Source of the DNA: Streptomyces minutiscleroticus
GTDB lineage: Bacteria; Actinomycetota; Actinomycetes; Streptomycetales; Streptomycetaceae
Assembly (NCBI RefSeq): GCF_014650875.1
Contig: NZ_BMVU01000005.1
Location: forward strand, 124,001-188,000
Reading direction: 5' to 3'
Length of the DNA stretch: 64,000 nucleotides
Shown piece by piece: positions 17,366 through 26,112 of the stretch; within the stretch, counting starts at the first letter, position 1, and every line of letters starts with the position of its first letter. The notes under the pieces were generated by a model. It made no database searches. It saw nothing but the letters and a program-made list of their open reading frames with translations, and had not been told where the DNA came from. A program made the translations under genes and the position numbers.

Positions 17366-18124
17366 GTGGCGCTGAAGCACGAGCCGACCGTTCCGCACCA
17401 CTCGGCCCAGGACGCCCTGCGCGTCCTGGAGACGGTGGCGCGCCACTCCACCGGTGTCACCGACACCGACCTCGCCCGGCGGACCGGTCTGCGGACGGAC
17501 CGCCTCACACCTCTCCTGACCATGCTGCGCCGCGAGGGCTACGTCGAACAGACAGCCGACGGCGCGTACGTCCCCGGGTCCTCCCTGGGCCGCCTCTCCA
17601 CCGCCGCGGGCCGCGACGAGGCGCTGAACGCCCAGCTCCGTGACACCCTGGTCCGGCTGCGCGACACCGTCGGCGCCGCCGTCTACATGAGCCGCTACAT
17701 CGACGGCGAGGTCCAGGTCACCCAGGTCGCCGAGGGCCCCGCGACCCCCGCGGTCAACGAGTGGGTCGACTTCCGCTCCTCCGCGCACGCCAGCGCGGTC
17801 GGCAAGAGCCTGCTCGCCCAGCTCGACCTCGACGGCCGGCGCGACCACCTCGCCCGCCACAAACCCGCCCGGCTGACCTCCCGGACGATCACCAGCGAGA
17901 AGGTGCTGCTGTCCCGGCTCGACGCGCAGGCGCCGACGGTGCCGGTCCTCGACCTCCAGGAGTACGCGGTCGGCACGGTCTGCGCGGCGGTGCCGGTCAC
18001 CGCCGGGTCCACGGTCGGCTGCCTGGCCCTGTCCCTGCCGGTGCGCCACGCCCACCGGCTGCGGGAGGCGGCCCGCACGCTGAACCGCGGGGCGGCGCCG
18101 GTCCTGCTGTCGCTGACGCTCTGA
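17366..18124 (+). CDS. IclR-family transcriptional regulator
   Basis: A 252-residue regulator. An N-terminal winged helix (about 12-70; recognition helix region TDLARRTGLRTDRLTPLLTM) is followed by an IclR effector domain (about 85-250) with the family-typical FRSSAHASAVGKSLLA segment near 135 and a late CAAVPV strand. It probably responds to a small acid taken up by the adjacent EhuABCD system and controls that cluster. The GTG at 17366 follows the AGGGGG ribosome-binding site. Confidence 0.85.
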   Translation: MALKHEPTVPHHSAQDALRVLETVARHSTGVTDTDLARRTGLRTDRLTPLLTMLRREGYVEQTADGAYVPGSSLGRLSTAAGRDEALNAQLRDTLVRLRDTVGAAVYMSRYIDGEVQVTQVAEGPATPAVNEWVDFRSSAHASAVGKSLLAQLDLDGRRDHLARHKPARLTSRTITSEKVLLSRLDAQAPTVPVLDLQEYAVGTVCAAVPVTAGSTVGCLALSLPVRHAHRLREAARTLNRGAAPVLLSLTL

Positions 18125-18288
18125 GCCCCGGCTCCCCGGCGACCCCGGCACCCCGGCACAGGGCCGCCCGGCCGCGTCCCGCATCGGGCCGCACCGTCCG
18201 GCCGGCCGCCCGTGGTCGGAAGCACCCCTGCGGACCAGGTATTATTTTCTTCGTCGCCGGCCGCGGGAACGCGGAAGGCGGGAGTCAT

Positions 18289-18362
18289 GCGCCGCTAGCT
18301 CAGTTGGTTAGAGCAGCTGACTCTTAATCAGCGGGTCCGGGGTTCGAGTCCCTGGCGGCGCA
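18289..18362 (+). tRNA. tRNA-Lys (CTT), copy 2
   Basis: Identical over 74 bases to copies 1 and 3 (acceptor GCGCCGC/GCGGCGC, anticodon CTT, discriminator A, no CCA). The flanks differ from those of copies 1 and 3. A TATTAT box at 18240-18245 lies upstream and may be part of its promoter, although the distance is long. Confidence 0.97.
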
Positions 18363-18368
18363 CAGTGA

Positions 18369-18403
18369 TGAGGGTCCTCCCGGTTCGTCCGGGAGGACCC
18401 TCA
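18369..18403. terminator. Bidirectional terminator between tRNA-Lys copy 2 and the LPMO gene
   Basis: A perfect 15-bp stem (TGAGGGTCCTCCCGG and its complement) with loop TTCGT lies 6 bases after the tRNA and 46 bases from the LPMO stop codon. Its position between convergent transcription units suggests bidirectional use. Confidence 0.9.
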
Positions 18404-18449
18404 CGCGTCGCCCGGTGCGCGCGTCCGCGCCCGGCCGCCGGCCCCGGGG

Positions 18450-19067
18450 TCAGAAGGTGACGTCGGAGCAGGCGTAGAACGCGTTGGCCGTGTCCGCGAT
18501 CGTCCACACCGCGACGATCACGTGGTGGCCGCTCTTGCCCGACGGCAGCGTGCCGCTGTGCGAGAGCGTGGCCGGCGGCTGCCCGCTGTAGGGCACGGTC
18601 AGGAACGGCGTGGTCTCCAGGTCGGACCTGGCCAGGGCGTGGTTCTGGTTCCAGCCGTTCTTGGTGATGAAGTACTTGAAGTCCGTCGTGGAGTGGCGGG
18701 CGGTGAACTGCCACCGGAAGGTGTAGCTCTGCCCGCCGGTGACCTTGGTCGTCGGCCAGGCGCCGCCCGAGGGCGTCTTCGGCTGGTCGAGCGCGCTGAA
18801 GTTGGTGTGGTTGCCGGAGCAGATCTGGCCGTCGGCGGGCCCGGCGGCGGGGAAGCCCTTGGGACCCTCGACGCTCTGGGGCTCCCACTGGATGGCGCCG
18901 CAGTTGGCGACGGTGCCGTTGGCGCAGAGCTTCTGCCGGCTGATCGGCAGGTCGGTGTAGCCGTGGCCGCTGGCCCCGCCGCTGGAGAGCACGAGGGCTC
19001 CCGTGGCGGCGATGCCGACGGCCGCCGCGTACACCTTCGTCTTCCTGGTCGTCGTACGTATGCGCAT
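18450..19067 (-). CDS. lpmP: Secreted AA10 lytic polysaccharide monooxygenase (LpmP-like)
   Basis: A 205-residue copper enzyme. A basic N-terminus and hydrophobic core precede the cleavage site at GASG|H, leaving His35 as the mature N-terminus, which is required for the copper histidine brace. The second brace ligand is His125 (TARHST) and the axial aromatic is probably Phe197 (NAFYAC). There is no carbohydrate-binding module. AA10 enzymes oxidatively cleave chitin or cellulose. In S. coelicolor an AA10 protein in this location was linked to tip glycan deposition with CslA/GlxA; the symbol is inferred from that recalled context. A DasR-like operator lies upstream. Confidence 0.88.
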   Translation of the reverse strand: MRIRTTTRKTKVYAAAVGIAATGALVLSSGGASGHGYTDLPISRQKLCANGTVANCGAIQWEPQSVEGPKGFPAAGPADGQICSGNHTNFSALDQPKTPSGGAWPTTKVTGGQSYTFRWQFTARHSTTDFKYFITKNGWNQNHALARSDLETTPFLTVPYSGQPPATLSHSGTLPSGKSGHHVIVAVWTIADTANAFYACSDVTF

Positions 19068-19117
19068 GCTGCCGCTCCTGGAGAACGTGGGGGAAGTTCC
19101 GTGCGCCGTGCGTCGCG

Positions 19118-19150
19118 CTGCATCCGCCCGGCCGCGCCGGGCGGATGCAG
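19118..19150 (-). promoter_or_regulatory. 15-bp hairpin in the LPMO leader
   Basis: A perfect 15-bp inverted repeat (arms 19118-19132 and 19136-19150, loop CGC) lies 51-83 bases upstream of the LPMO start. It abuts the DasR-like site. It would form in the 5' leader RNA and could stabilise the mRNA or act as an attenuator. Confidence 0.6.
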
Positions 19151-19162
19151 GTCTAGACCAAG
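19147..19162. promoter_or_regulatory. DasR-responsive element (dre)-like operator
   Basis: GCAGGTCTAGACCAAG matches the dre consensus (ACTGGTCTAGACCAGT) at 12 of 16 positions, including the whole GGTCTAGACCA core. It lies just downstream of a possible minus-strand promoter (-10 CATAAT at 19169-19174, -35 TGGACA at 19190-19195, 15-bp spacer). DasR is the GlcNAc-responsive GntR repressor of chitin genes, so control of an LPMO is sensible. Confidence 0.75.
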
Positions 19163-19292
19163 TAGCAGATTATGGCCAGCCATTGAACATGTCCATACCA
19201 ATAGCCGGCCCGCTTCACCGGCGGCGGGAGAGCCGTCCGGCGAAGCGGGCCGGGTGCGGGGGCCTGTCCCCCCCGGGGGCTGCGGCCGCGGG

Positions 19293-20501
19293 CTACGGCG
19301 CCTCGCCGCCGCGGGCCGCGCAGAACGCCACCGTCAGGTCCTTCACCAGGGCCTTGCGCTCGTAGTCGTCCAGTTCGACGAGGCCGCGCGCGGTGAGCCG
19401 GGTCACGGTGTCCTCGACCGAGTCGACGACGGAGCTGAGCAGCGAGGCGCGGTGCTGGGCGTCCAGGGCCGCGATCCGGCGGCGCCGCATCACCGCCGCC
19501 ATCTCGGGCGCGTAGTCGATGCGCACCGGCTGCGCCGAGTACACCTCCAGGCCCGCCGCCCCCGCGTCCGCGGCGAGGACGCGGGTCAGCGCGTCGCCGA
19601 CCGCCTCCGCGTTCCGCAGGGTCGCCGTCCCGTCGTCGGGCGAGACGTCGGCCGGCATCCGGGCGAGGGCGCGGGCCAGCCCCGCCTCCACGCACTCGCG
19701 CAGGTAGCGCTCGTGGTCCTCGACGCCGAGCACCGCCCGCGCGGTGTCCCGCACCCGCCACACGACGAGGACGACGACGCGCAGCGCGACGCCGTTCGCG
19801 TCGACCGCGGCCATCGGCTCGCTGCGCCAGTGCCGCAGGCGGACGTCGACGCGCCGCCGCAGCAGGAGCGGGTTCACCCACATCAGGCCGGTGCGGCGGA
19901 CCGTGCCGCGGTAGCGGCCGAAGAGGCCGAGCACCCAGGCGCGGCCGGCACGGCCGCGGGCCAGGCCGCCGAAGCCGAACAGCGCGAGCGCGCCCGAGCC
20001 GGCCAGCGCCGCCCACTGCGCCGGCCCGACGCCGGCCGCCGCGTGCGAGGGCAGGACCGGGGCGTACGCGGCGAGCGCCGGCAGTGCGGCCTGCGTCCAC
20101 CACGCCGAGACCGCGCAGCCGGCCAGGCCGGCCGTCCCGGCCAGCACCCCGGCGGTGGCCGGGAGCACCCGGCCCGGCCGTTCGGCCAGCTCCGGGTCGA
20201 CCTCCGGCACGGGGCGCGGCGCGGACCGCTCGGGAGCGCCGGACTGCGGCGCGGGGAGGGGCACCCGGGGCTGCTCGCCCGTGCCGCGGCGGCTGCCGAC
20301 GACGGCGGGCGCGAGCGGTACGGGAACCGGTTCGGGCTCGTCACGGAAGAGCATGTGGACGGGGATCTCGTTGGTGGACTCGTTGTGGATCAGCCGCGCC
20401 GAGCGGGCACCGGGCTCCGGAACGGCGTCGGCCGCCCGGACCTCGTCCTGCCCCGGTTCCTGCTCGGACTGCGAAGTCGTCGTGCTCAACCGTGCCTCCA
20501 T
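19293..20501 (-). CDS. SPFH/Band-7 domain membrane protein
   Basis: A 402-residue protein. A 115-residue acidic, Pro-rich cytoplasmic tail is followed by two hydrophobic segments (about 118-145 and 160-185) and a Band-7/stomatin-like domain (about 195-370) with WRVRDTARAVLGVEDHERYL and repeated Ala/Glu-rich helices. SPFH proteins organise membrane microdomains. Here it sits between the LPMO and the peptidoglycan-binding gene, near the hyphal-tip glycan locus. The start ATG at 20501 follows a GGAGGCATG-like region; a start five residues later is also possible. Confidence 0.78.
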   Translation of the reverse strand: MEARLSTTTSQSEQEPGQDEVRAADAVPEPGARSARLIHNESTNEIPVHMLFRDEPEPVPVPLAPAVVGSRRGTGEQPRVPLPAPQSGAPERSAPRPVPEVDPELAERPGRVLPATAGVLAGTAGLAGCAVSAWWTQAALPALAAYAPVLPSHAAAGVGPAQWAALAGSGALALFGFGGLARGRAGRAWVLGLFGRYRGTVRRTGLMWVNPLLLRRRVDVRLRHWRSEPMAAVDANGVALRVVVLVVWRVRDTARAVLGVEDHERYLRECVEAGLARALARMPADVSPDDGTATLRNAEAVGDALTRVLAADAGAAGLEVYSAQPVRIDYAPEMAAVMRRRRIAALDAQHRASLLSSVVDSVEDTVTRLTARGLVELDDYERKALVKDLTVAFCAARGGEAP

Positions 20502-21278
20502 GCCTCCGCGCCGGGAGAGGTGTCGTACGGGTCGTGGGTAGCGGGCGGGCGCCGCCGCGATGACCGGCGGCCGGCCGCGTGGGGATCACCACCGGAAGAC
20601 CGGGAGGGCGAGGACGGGAACGTCTCGCCTCACCGGCAACCGATAGGACATATCGGACAGGTCATACCGGTTCTCTGCCCCGAAGGGGCGGACCCAGGCC
20701 CGTCCCGTCGTCCGGACGGGTGACACGGTCCGACCACCCGGACCGGCCGGGCACCCCGACCGGCCGGACGGCCGCCCCGGAACCGCGTCCCGCGCCCGGA
20801 CGACGACAGGGTCGTTCCGGGCGGCCGACACGGGACGGCGCCCCCGCCGGCACCACCGCCCGGGCGACGGCACGGGCCGATCGCCCCGACCGGGTGAGCG
20901 ACACGGGCCACCCGTTCCGGGCACGGGCGACACAGGGCGCCTGCCCATGCCCCCGGCGACGGCACGGGCAGGCGCCCCGACCCGCCGGACAACGGCAGCG
21001 GCCCGCGGGGCGGAGCCGGTCCGCCCCGTCCGCCGGCCCGGCCGGGTGCCGCCGCCGGACATGACCAGTGCCGGGCACGGCCGCCGTCGAACGCGGCCGC
21101 CGGACGCAGGCGGCACCGGACGCGGGCGGCGAGGATGCAGCCGGTGCCGGGCATGAGCTGGTGCCGGGCGCAGGCGGCGCCGGGCACGGGCCATCGCCGG
21201 GCACGGGCGCCGCCGGGCGCGGCCCGCGCCGGGTAAAGCCGCCGGTGCCGGGCCGGGCGGCGTGGTCCCGTCGTCCGC
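20502..21278. other. 777-bp non-coding low-complexity region
   Basis: No reading frame here has convincing coding character, although several stay open because of GC content. The sequence is a patchwork of degenerate GCCGGGCACGGGC-type words (for example near 20918, 21071, 21181 and 21195). An AT-richer patch with ATAGGACATATCGGAC at about 20643-20658 may be the promoter region of the SPFH gene. I see no RNA gene. Confidence 0.55.
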
Positions 21279-22568
21279 TCAGGTGAACAGGCGTCGCCAC
21301 GTCTCCGGTCCGGGGTAGCCGTCCGCCGCGCCGCCGCGCCAGCCCTGGGCCCGCTGGAACGCCTCGACGTTGCGGCGGTCGGCCTCGGTCCAGCGCGGGC
21401 CCGGGCCCTCCTCGTAGTGCCTGCCGAACCCTTTCTTCACGAGCCGCTCGCCCAGCAGGGTCACGTACCGGTTCTCCGCGCCGGGGCGGAACAGGCCACG
21501 GCCGGGGAAGGCGGGGACGCCGTGGGAGGCGGAGCCCCCGGACGTGTCCGAGCCGCCCTTGACGTCCTTGCCCTTGCCCTTGACCAGGTACGACCAGGTC
21601 GCCGGGCCGGGCAGGCCGTCCGCGTCGGCGCCGGTCCAGCCCTGGGCCAGCTGGAAGGCCCGGGTCGCCCGCCGGTCCGCGTCCGTCCAGCGCGGGCCGG
21701 GCCCGGAGCGGTAGTGGCCCCCGGCACCCCGCTCCACCAGCATCCGGCCCAGCTGGGTGACGTACTTGTTGTCCGCGCCCGGGCCGAAGTACTTCCGGCC
21801 GGGGAACGCCGTCGCCGTCTGCCCGCCCGAGCCGCCGGACGACGGGGCCAGCCCCTTGTAGCGGTAGGGCACATAGCGAGCGGAATTGCTCCAGTAGGCG
21901 TACGGAGTGGCCTGCTTGCGGGCGTGCGGCCTGGCCTGTTCATAGGCGGTGTAGGACTTGTGCGTGTAGTCCGTCCAGCCGCCGAAAATGACGACGTGCG
22001 ACCCTTTCTGCGGGTCGGCGGAATTATGGAAAAGCAGCATGTCGCCGGGCTGCAATTCCTCCTTCGTAATGCGTTCCCCGTAGGCGGCGAGACTGCCGGT
22101 CCATTGGTTCGTGCCGAGGTTCCAGGCCATGGAGATGAACCCCGAGCAGTCCTGGCGGTAGCCGTCGGACCAGTACTTGTCCATGTCGTACGGCACCCGC
22201 GCGGCGACCCACTTCTTGGCCCTCTTGATGATCTCCGCACGGGTGGTCTCGGGAAACTTCGCCCTGGTCGCCGCGGTGGCGGAGACCTGCAGCGGAGCCG
22301 CGGCGCCCCGCGGCGCGGCCGGCTCGCCGGCCGCGTCCGCGCCCGGCAGCGCCGGGGCGTGCGCGGCGGCGGCCGGGAGGGCCTGGCCCGCGGCGAGGGC
22401 CGTGCCCGCCGCGGCCGCCAGCGCCAGCGTCCGGTGCGCCGCGCGGGAGGCCGGGTGACCGCCGCCCCGCACCGGGAGGGAAAAGGGGGCGACACGCCGC
22501 CAGTGGACACACCCGGGGCAGTCGCAGCCGCCCGCGGGGTCGAATTCCTCGAATACCGGAGCCTCCAT
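21279..22568 (-). CDS. NlpC/P60-like amidase with two peptidoglycan-binding domains
   Basis: A 429-residue cell-wall protein. Residues 1-35 contain a conserved CDCPGC cluster (15-20) ahead of a hydrophobic segment (47-70). A cysteine-peptidase-like domain follows, with Cys141 in QDCSGF and His191 in GSHVVIF, then two similar peptidoglycan-binding repeats (about 265-335 and 350-428), each with a YVTLLG/YVTQLG and a GPGPRWT(D/E)ADRR motif. It probably cleaves or binds peptidoglycan. The ATG at 22568 follows an AGGGGA site and matches the usual family N-terminus. Upstream in-frame starts add 27 unrelated residues. Confidence 0.82.
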   Translation of the reverse strand: MEAPVFEEFDPAGGCDCPGCVHWRRVAPFSLPVRGGGHPASRAAHRTLALAAAAGTALAAGQALPAAAAHAPALPGADAAGEPAAPRGAAAPLQVSATAATRAKFPETTRAEIIKRAKKWVAARVPYDMDKYWSDGYRQDCSGFISMAWNLGTNQWTGSLAAYGERITKEELQPGDMLLFHNSADPQKGSHVVIFGGWTDYTHKSYTAYEQARPHARKQATPYAYWSNSARYVPYRYKGLAPSSGGSGGQTATAFPGRKYFGPGADNKYVTQLGRMLVERGAGGHYRSGPGPRWTDADRRATRAFQLAQGWTGADADGLPGPATWSYLVKGKGKDVKGGSDTSGGSASHGVPAFPGRGLFRPGAENRYVTLLGERLVKKGFGRHYEEGPGPRWTEADRRNVEAFQRAQGWRGGAADGYPGPETWRRLFT

Positions 22569-22753
22569 GCGATTCCCCTCACACTCCAGCCGGAAATGTC
22601 CACCTCTTTGTACGGTCGCCAGTTTCCCAACTTCCGGGGAGTGACGCATGTTGACGGTCCGAATGATGTAATCGGACCCTCCGTGCGGGCGACGGCCCGG
22701 TGCGGGCGGTCGGGAGCACCCTCCGGCGTCGGGTAGAGTTCTCGTGTCAGCAG

Positions 22754-22827
22754 GCGCCGCTAGCTCAGTTGGTTAGAGCAGCTGACTCTTAATCAGCGGG
22801 TCCGGGGTTCGAGTCCCTGGCGGCGCA
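22754..22827 (+). tRNA. tRNA-Lys (CTT), copy 3
   Basis: Identical to copies 1 and 2 over 74 bases. Unlike copy 2, it also shares flanks with copy 1: the preceding GTCAGCAG and about 30 bases after the gene, including most of the terminator, are the same. It lies directly upstream of the GntR gene. Confidence 0.97.
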
Positions 22828-22837
22828 CAGACGGTGG

Positions 22838-22865
22838 GAAGCCCCTCGCGAGAGCGGGGGCCTTC
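22838..22865. terminator. Terminator of tRNA-Lys copy 3
   Basis: A hairpin homologous to the one after copy 1. The left arm GAAGCCCCTCG is unchanged while the right arm has drifted (CGGGGGCCTTC), leaving a stem with a bulge. It ends 6 bases before the first possible GntR start codon. Confidence 0.65.
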
Positions 22866-22871
22866 TCGCGT

Positions 22872-23594
22872 ATGGCCGGATACCCTCTCGCCATGGCGCG
22901 CGACCTGCAGGAACGGATCAAGAAGCTCATCATCGACCGCCGGCTGCCCTCCGGCGCCGGCCTGCCGACCGAGCCCGAGCTGATGCAGCTCCTCGGCGCC
23001 AGCCGGAACTCCGTGCGGGAGGCGCTGAAGGCCCTCCAGGCGATGGGCATCGTGGAGATCCGGCACGGCTTCGGGACCTATGTCGGGACGATGTCCCTGG
23101 CTCCGATGATCGACGGCCTGGCCTTCCGCACCGTCGCCGGGCACTACCGGGGCGAGGACAGCCTGCTGCAGCTTCTGGAGCTGCGCGAGGCCGTGGAGAC
23201 GGGGCTGGTCTCGCGGCTGGCGGGCCGGGTCCCGGAGGCCGACCTCGCCGAGCTGGACGCGCTGGTCGACCGCATGGAGGCGGAGGCCGCCGCGGGCGCG
23301 GGCCTGGCGGAGACCGACCGGGCGTTTCACGCCACCCTGTACCGGGGTCCGGGCAACCGGCTCCTCGGCGAGGTCCTGGAGGCGTTCTGGGACGCCTTCC
23401 ACCGCGTACGCACCGATCTGGTGGACGTGCCGCAGGACCCCGGGGTGACGTGCCGTCAGCACCGGGAGATCGTCGACGCGGTGCGGTCCGGCGACGTCAT
23501 GCGGGCCGAGGCGGCCATGAGGGAGCACTTCGGCAACATCCGCGCCCGCGTGGCCACAACCGCACCCCTGGACGCCAACGCTCGACCCATTTAG
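22872..23594 (+). CDS. GntR-family (FadR subfamily) transcriptional regulator
   Basis: A 240-residue regulator. An N-terminal winged helix (about 10-72; GLPTEPELMQLLGASRNSV) is followed by an all-helical FCD domain (about 95-225) that keeps metal-site-like residues (an Asp in TDRAFHATLY and a His in CRQHREIVDAV). FadR-type regulators sense organic acids through such a pocket. The start is either the ATG at 22872 or the one at 22893; the latter gives the more usual N-terminus. It is separated by 322 bases from cslA on the same strand and may regulate it, which is inference. Confidence 0.83.
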   Translation: MAGYPLAMARDLQERIKKLIIDRRLPSGAGLPTEPELMQLLGASRNSVREALKALQAMGIVEIRHGFGTYVGTMSLAPMIDGLAFRTVAGHYRGEDSLLQLLELREAVETGLVSRLAGRVPEADLAELDALVDRMEAEAAAGAGLAETDRAFHATLYRGPGNRLLGEVLEAFWDAFHRVRTDLVDVPQDPGVTCRQHREIVDAVRSGDVMRAEAAMREHFGNIRARVATTAPLDANARPI

Positions 23595-23916
23595 CTGCTT
23601 TGACCGTTAAGCACGCTGTTGCCCACCTTGCGATCAAGAGGAACGCCGTAGAACTCTGGTGTGCCGGAGGCTGCGGATACGCGGCGGTCGGGGATGCGGT
23701 CCGGTTGCGTACTCGACGGGGGTGGGGGCCCCGTTCCTGCTGTGGTGCCGAGGGGGGCATCATGCAACCGGAGGGCAGGCGTTCCATGTCTCTATAAAGT
23801 GTGGACGACGTGGCGACAGTGGCCTGCCGCTGACGCGCCCGTGCCGGTCGAGGGGGACCGACGGCGGGCGGAAGACCGACGAAACGCGCTTGACCAGCGC
23901 GTGGGGGGAATGACTC
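23595..23916. promoter_or_regulatory. cslA upstream region
   Basis: 322 bases without a convincing gene. It includes TTGACC near 23602 and TATAAA at 23793-23798, the latter about 120 bases before the cslA start with no matched -35. A GGGGGGAATG sequence just before 23917 provides the ribosome-binding site. I saw no dre-like site or riboswitch. Confidence 0.45.
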
Positions 23917-26025
23917 ATGACGTCGACGCCGAAGGGCGCCCGGCCGGACTTCGATCCGTCGGACACCACGCAGCTGCGGCTGCCGTCCCACCGGACGGGC
24001 AGTTTCCGCAGAATCAAGAAGGCGCTGCCCAGATACGACTACGAGCACTACAGCAGGCTCGCGGGCCCCCTCACGCAGCCCGACCCGTCCCGGCCGTACA
24101 AGGTGCAGTACCGCTCGCTGCTCTCGCAGGAGCCGCACCGCGTCCGGGCGGCGCTGATGCTCGGCGCGGCACCCCTCCTCTCGCTCGTCCTGCTCGCGTG
24201 GCTGCTGCAGCCCGAGCACTGGACCGAGCGCGACTATCCGGCGTACGACTTCCTGCCCGCGCTCGACATTGTCATGCTCGTTTCGATCGGCCTGATCGAG
24301 TTCTTCCGCTGCATGAACGTGCTGTCCAACGCGCACGCCACGCTCGTGGCCCGCGACCCGGTCCCGGTGGTGCCCGAGACCGGCACCAGAGTGGCCTTCC
24401 TCACCTCCTTCGTGCCCGGCAAGGAGCCGCTGGAGATGGTGACGAAGACCCTGGAGGCCGCGGTGAAGCTCCGCCACCGCGGGCTCCTGCACGTGTGGCT
24501 GCTCGACGAGGGGAACGACCCCGAGGTCAAGGCGGTCTGCGAGCGGCTCGGCGTGCACCACTTCTCCCGCAAGGGCGTGGCGAGGTGGAACCAGCCCAAG
24601 GGCCCGCACCGCGCCAAGACCAAGCACGGCAACTACAACGCCTGGCTGGACGCGCACGGCGACGCCTACGACTACTTCGCCTCGGTCGACACCGACCACG
24701 TGCCGCTGCCCAACTACCTGGAGCGGATGCTCGGCTTCTTCCGCGACCCGGACGTCGGCTTCGTCATCGGCCCGCAGGTGTACGGCAACTACGACAACCC
24801 CATCACCAAGGCCGCCGAGTCGCAGCAGTTCCTCTTCCACGCCCTGATCCAGCGGGCCGGCAACGCCTACGGCGGGCCGATGTTCGTGGGCACCTCGAAC
24901 GCGGTGCGGATCAAGGCCCTGAAGCAGATCGGCGGCCTGTACGACTCGATCACCGAGGACATGGCCACGGGCTTCGAGATCCACCGCCACAAGAACCCGG
25001 CGACGGGGAACAAGTGGCGCTCGGTCTACACGCCCGACGTGCTCGCGGTCGGCGAGGGCCCCAACGCCTGGACGGACTTCTTCACCCAGCAGATGCGCTG
25101 GTCGCGGGGTACGTACGAGACGATCCTGAAGCAGTACTGGAAGGGCTGGTACTCGCTGCCGCCGAGCAAGCTCTTCAACTACACGATGATGATCATCTTC
25201 TATCCGATGTCGGCCCTCAACTGGCTGCTCGCGGCGCTGAGCTGCGCGCTGTTCCTGGGCCTTGGCGCCTCGGGCGTGAACATCGACCCGGCGATCTGGC
25301 TGATGCTCTACGGCAACGCCTCCGCGCTGCAGATCGGCCTCTACGTATGGAACCGCCGCCACAACGTCTCGCCGCACGAGCCGGAGGGCTCCGGCGGCGT
25401 GGCCGGCATGATCATGTCCGCGCTGTCGGCGCCGCTGTACGCGAAGGCGCTGATCGACTCGGTGCTGCGCCGCAAGAGCAAGTTCGTGGTCACGCCGAAG
25501 GGCGACTCCGCGAGCCCGGACACCTGGTTCGGGACCTTCCGGTACCACTGGTACTTCATCCTGGTCTTCGCGGCCTCGATCGCCGCCGGCTTCGTCTTCG
25601 GCCACTCCCACCCCGCGATGATCGTCTGGGCCACCTTCGCCCTGCTGATCACCGCCTCGCCGATGTTCGCCTGGCGCTGGACCATGCGGCAGGAGCGCAG
25701 GAAGCGGGCGGCCGCGCCGTCCCGCGGACGGCACGCGGGTCCGGCGGAGGCGGAGCCCGCCCCCACCGTGCCGCACCAGTACACGCCGCACGGCTCGCAC
25801 GGCCCCGGGCCCGGGGCGTCCGGCGCGCACGCGGCCCACGCACCGCAGCGCAGGCCGAGCTGGGTGACCGAGGGGCAGGCCGCCGCCGGCCCGGCCGGGA
25901 GCCCGGCCGGCGGCCGGGACGGACACCACGGCACCGCCGGCCCGGGCGGGAGCCGGGCCGGCGGGGACAGCGAACAGACCATGCAGATCGCCCTCGGAGC
26001 GCGCCGGCGGCCGCCCGGGCAGTGA
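23917..26025 (+). CDS. cslA: Cellulose-synthase-like glycosyltransferase CslA
   Basis: A 702-residue membrane GT2 enzyme. Two N-terminal transmembrane segments (about 72-92 and 108-128) precede a cytoplasmic catalytic domain with LLDEGND (about 196), the DTD metal motif (258-260), the TED catalytic base motif (about 346) and QQMRW (about 391-395), then at least four more transmembrane segments (430-620). The C-terminal 80 residues are a low-complexity Gly/Pro/His tail. It polymerises a beta-linked glycan at hyphal tips in Streptomyces and acts with GlxA. It lies 87 bases upstream of glxA, probably in one operon. Confidence 0.93.
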   Translation: MTSTPKGARPDFDPSDTTQLRLPSHRTGSFRRIKKALPRYDYEHYSRLAGPLTQPDPSRPYKVQYRSLLSQEPHRVRAALMLGAAPLLSLVLLAWLLQPEHWTERDYPAYDFLPALDIVMLVSIGLIEFFRCMNVLSNAHATLVARDPVPVVPETGTRVAFLTSFVPGKEPLEMVTKTLEAAVKLRHRGLLHVWLLDEGNDPEVKAVCERLGVHHFSRKGVARWNQPKGPHRAKTKHGNYNAWLDAHGDAYDYFASVDTDHVPLPNYLERMLGFFRDPDVGFVIGPQVYGNYDNPITKAAESQQFLFHALIQRAGNAYGGPMFVGTSNAVRIKALKQIGGLYDSITEDMATGFEIHRHKNPATGNKWRSVYTPDVLAVGEGPNAWTDFFTQQMRWSRGTYETILKQYWKGWYSLPPSKLFNYTMMIIFYPMSALNWLLAALSCALFLGLGASGVNIDPAIWLMLYGNASALQIGLYVWNRRHNVSPHEPEGSGGVAGMIMSALSAPLYAKALIDSVLRRKSKFVVTPKGDSASPDTWFGTFRYHWYFILVFAASIAAGFVFGHSHPAMIVWATFALLITASPMFAWRWTMRQERRKRAAAPSRGRHAGPAEAEPAPTVPHQYTPHGSHGPGPGASGAHAAHAPQRRPSWVTEGQAAAGPAGSPAGGRDGHHGTAGPGGSRAGGDSEQTMQIALGARRRPPGQ

Positions 26026-26112
26026 CCCGGACGGGCCGCCGGGAGGCCGCCCCGACGGCCGCCTCCCGGCGCCGGCGACCACGGACGATGACGAAGTCAG
26101 ACGGGATATGAC

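Noticed and set aside
20586..21300. Several overlapping open frames between the SPFH and NlpC/P60 genes
   Set aside because: All are Arg/Pro/Gly-rich with no motif, in low-complexity GC-rich DNA.
23659..23913. Possible 84-residue plus-strand gene before cslA
   Set aside because: Its composition (Gly/Arg/Cys-rich) is not protein-like, there is no clear ribosome-binding site and it occupies the cslA promoter region.
23595..23916. Riboswitch in the cslA leader
   Set aside because: No conserved core of known classes (for example the c-di-AMP type) could be matched by eye.
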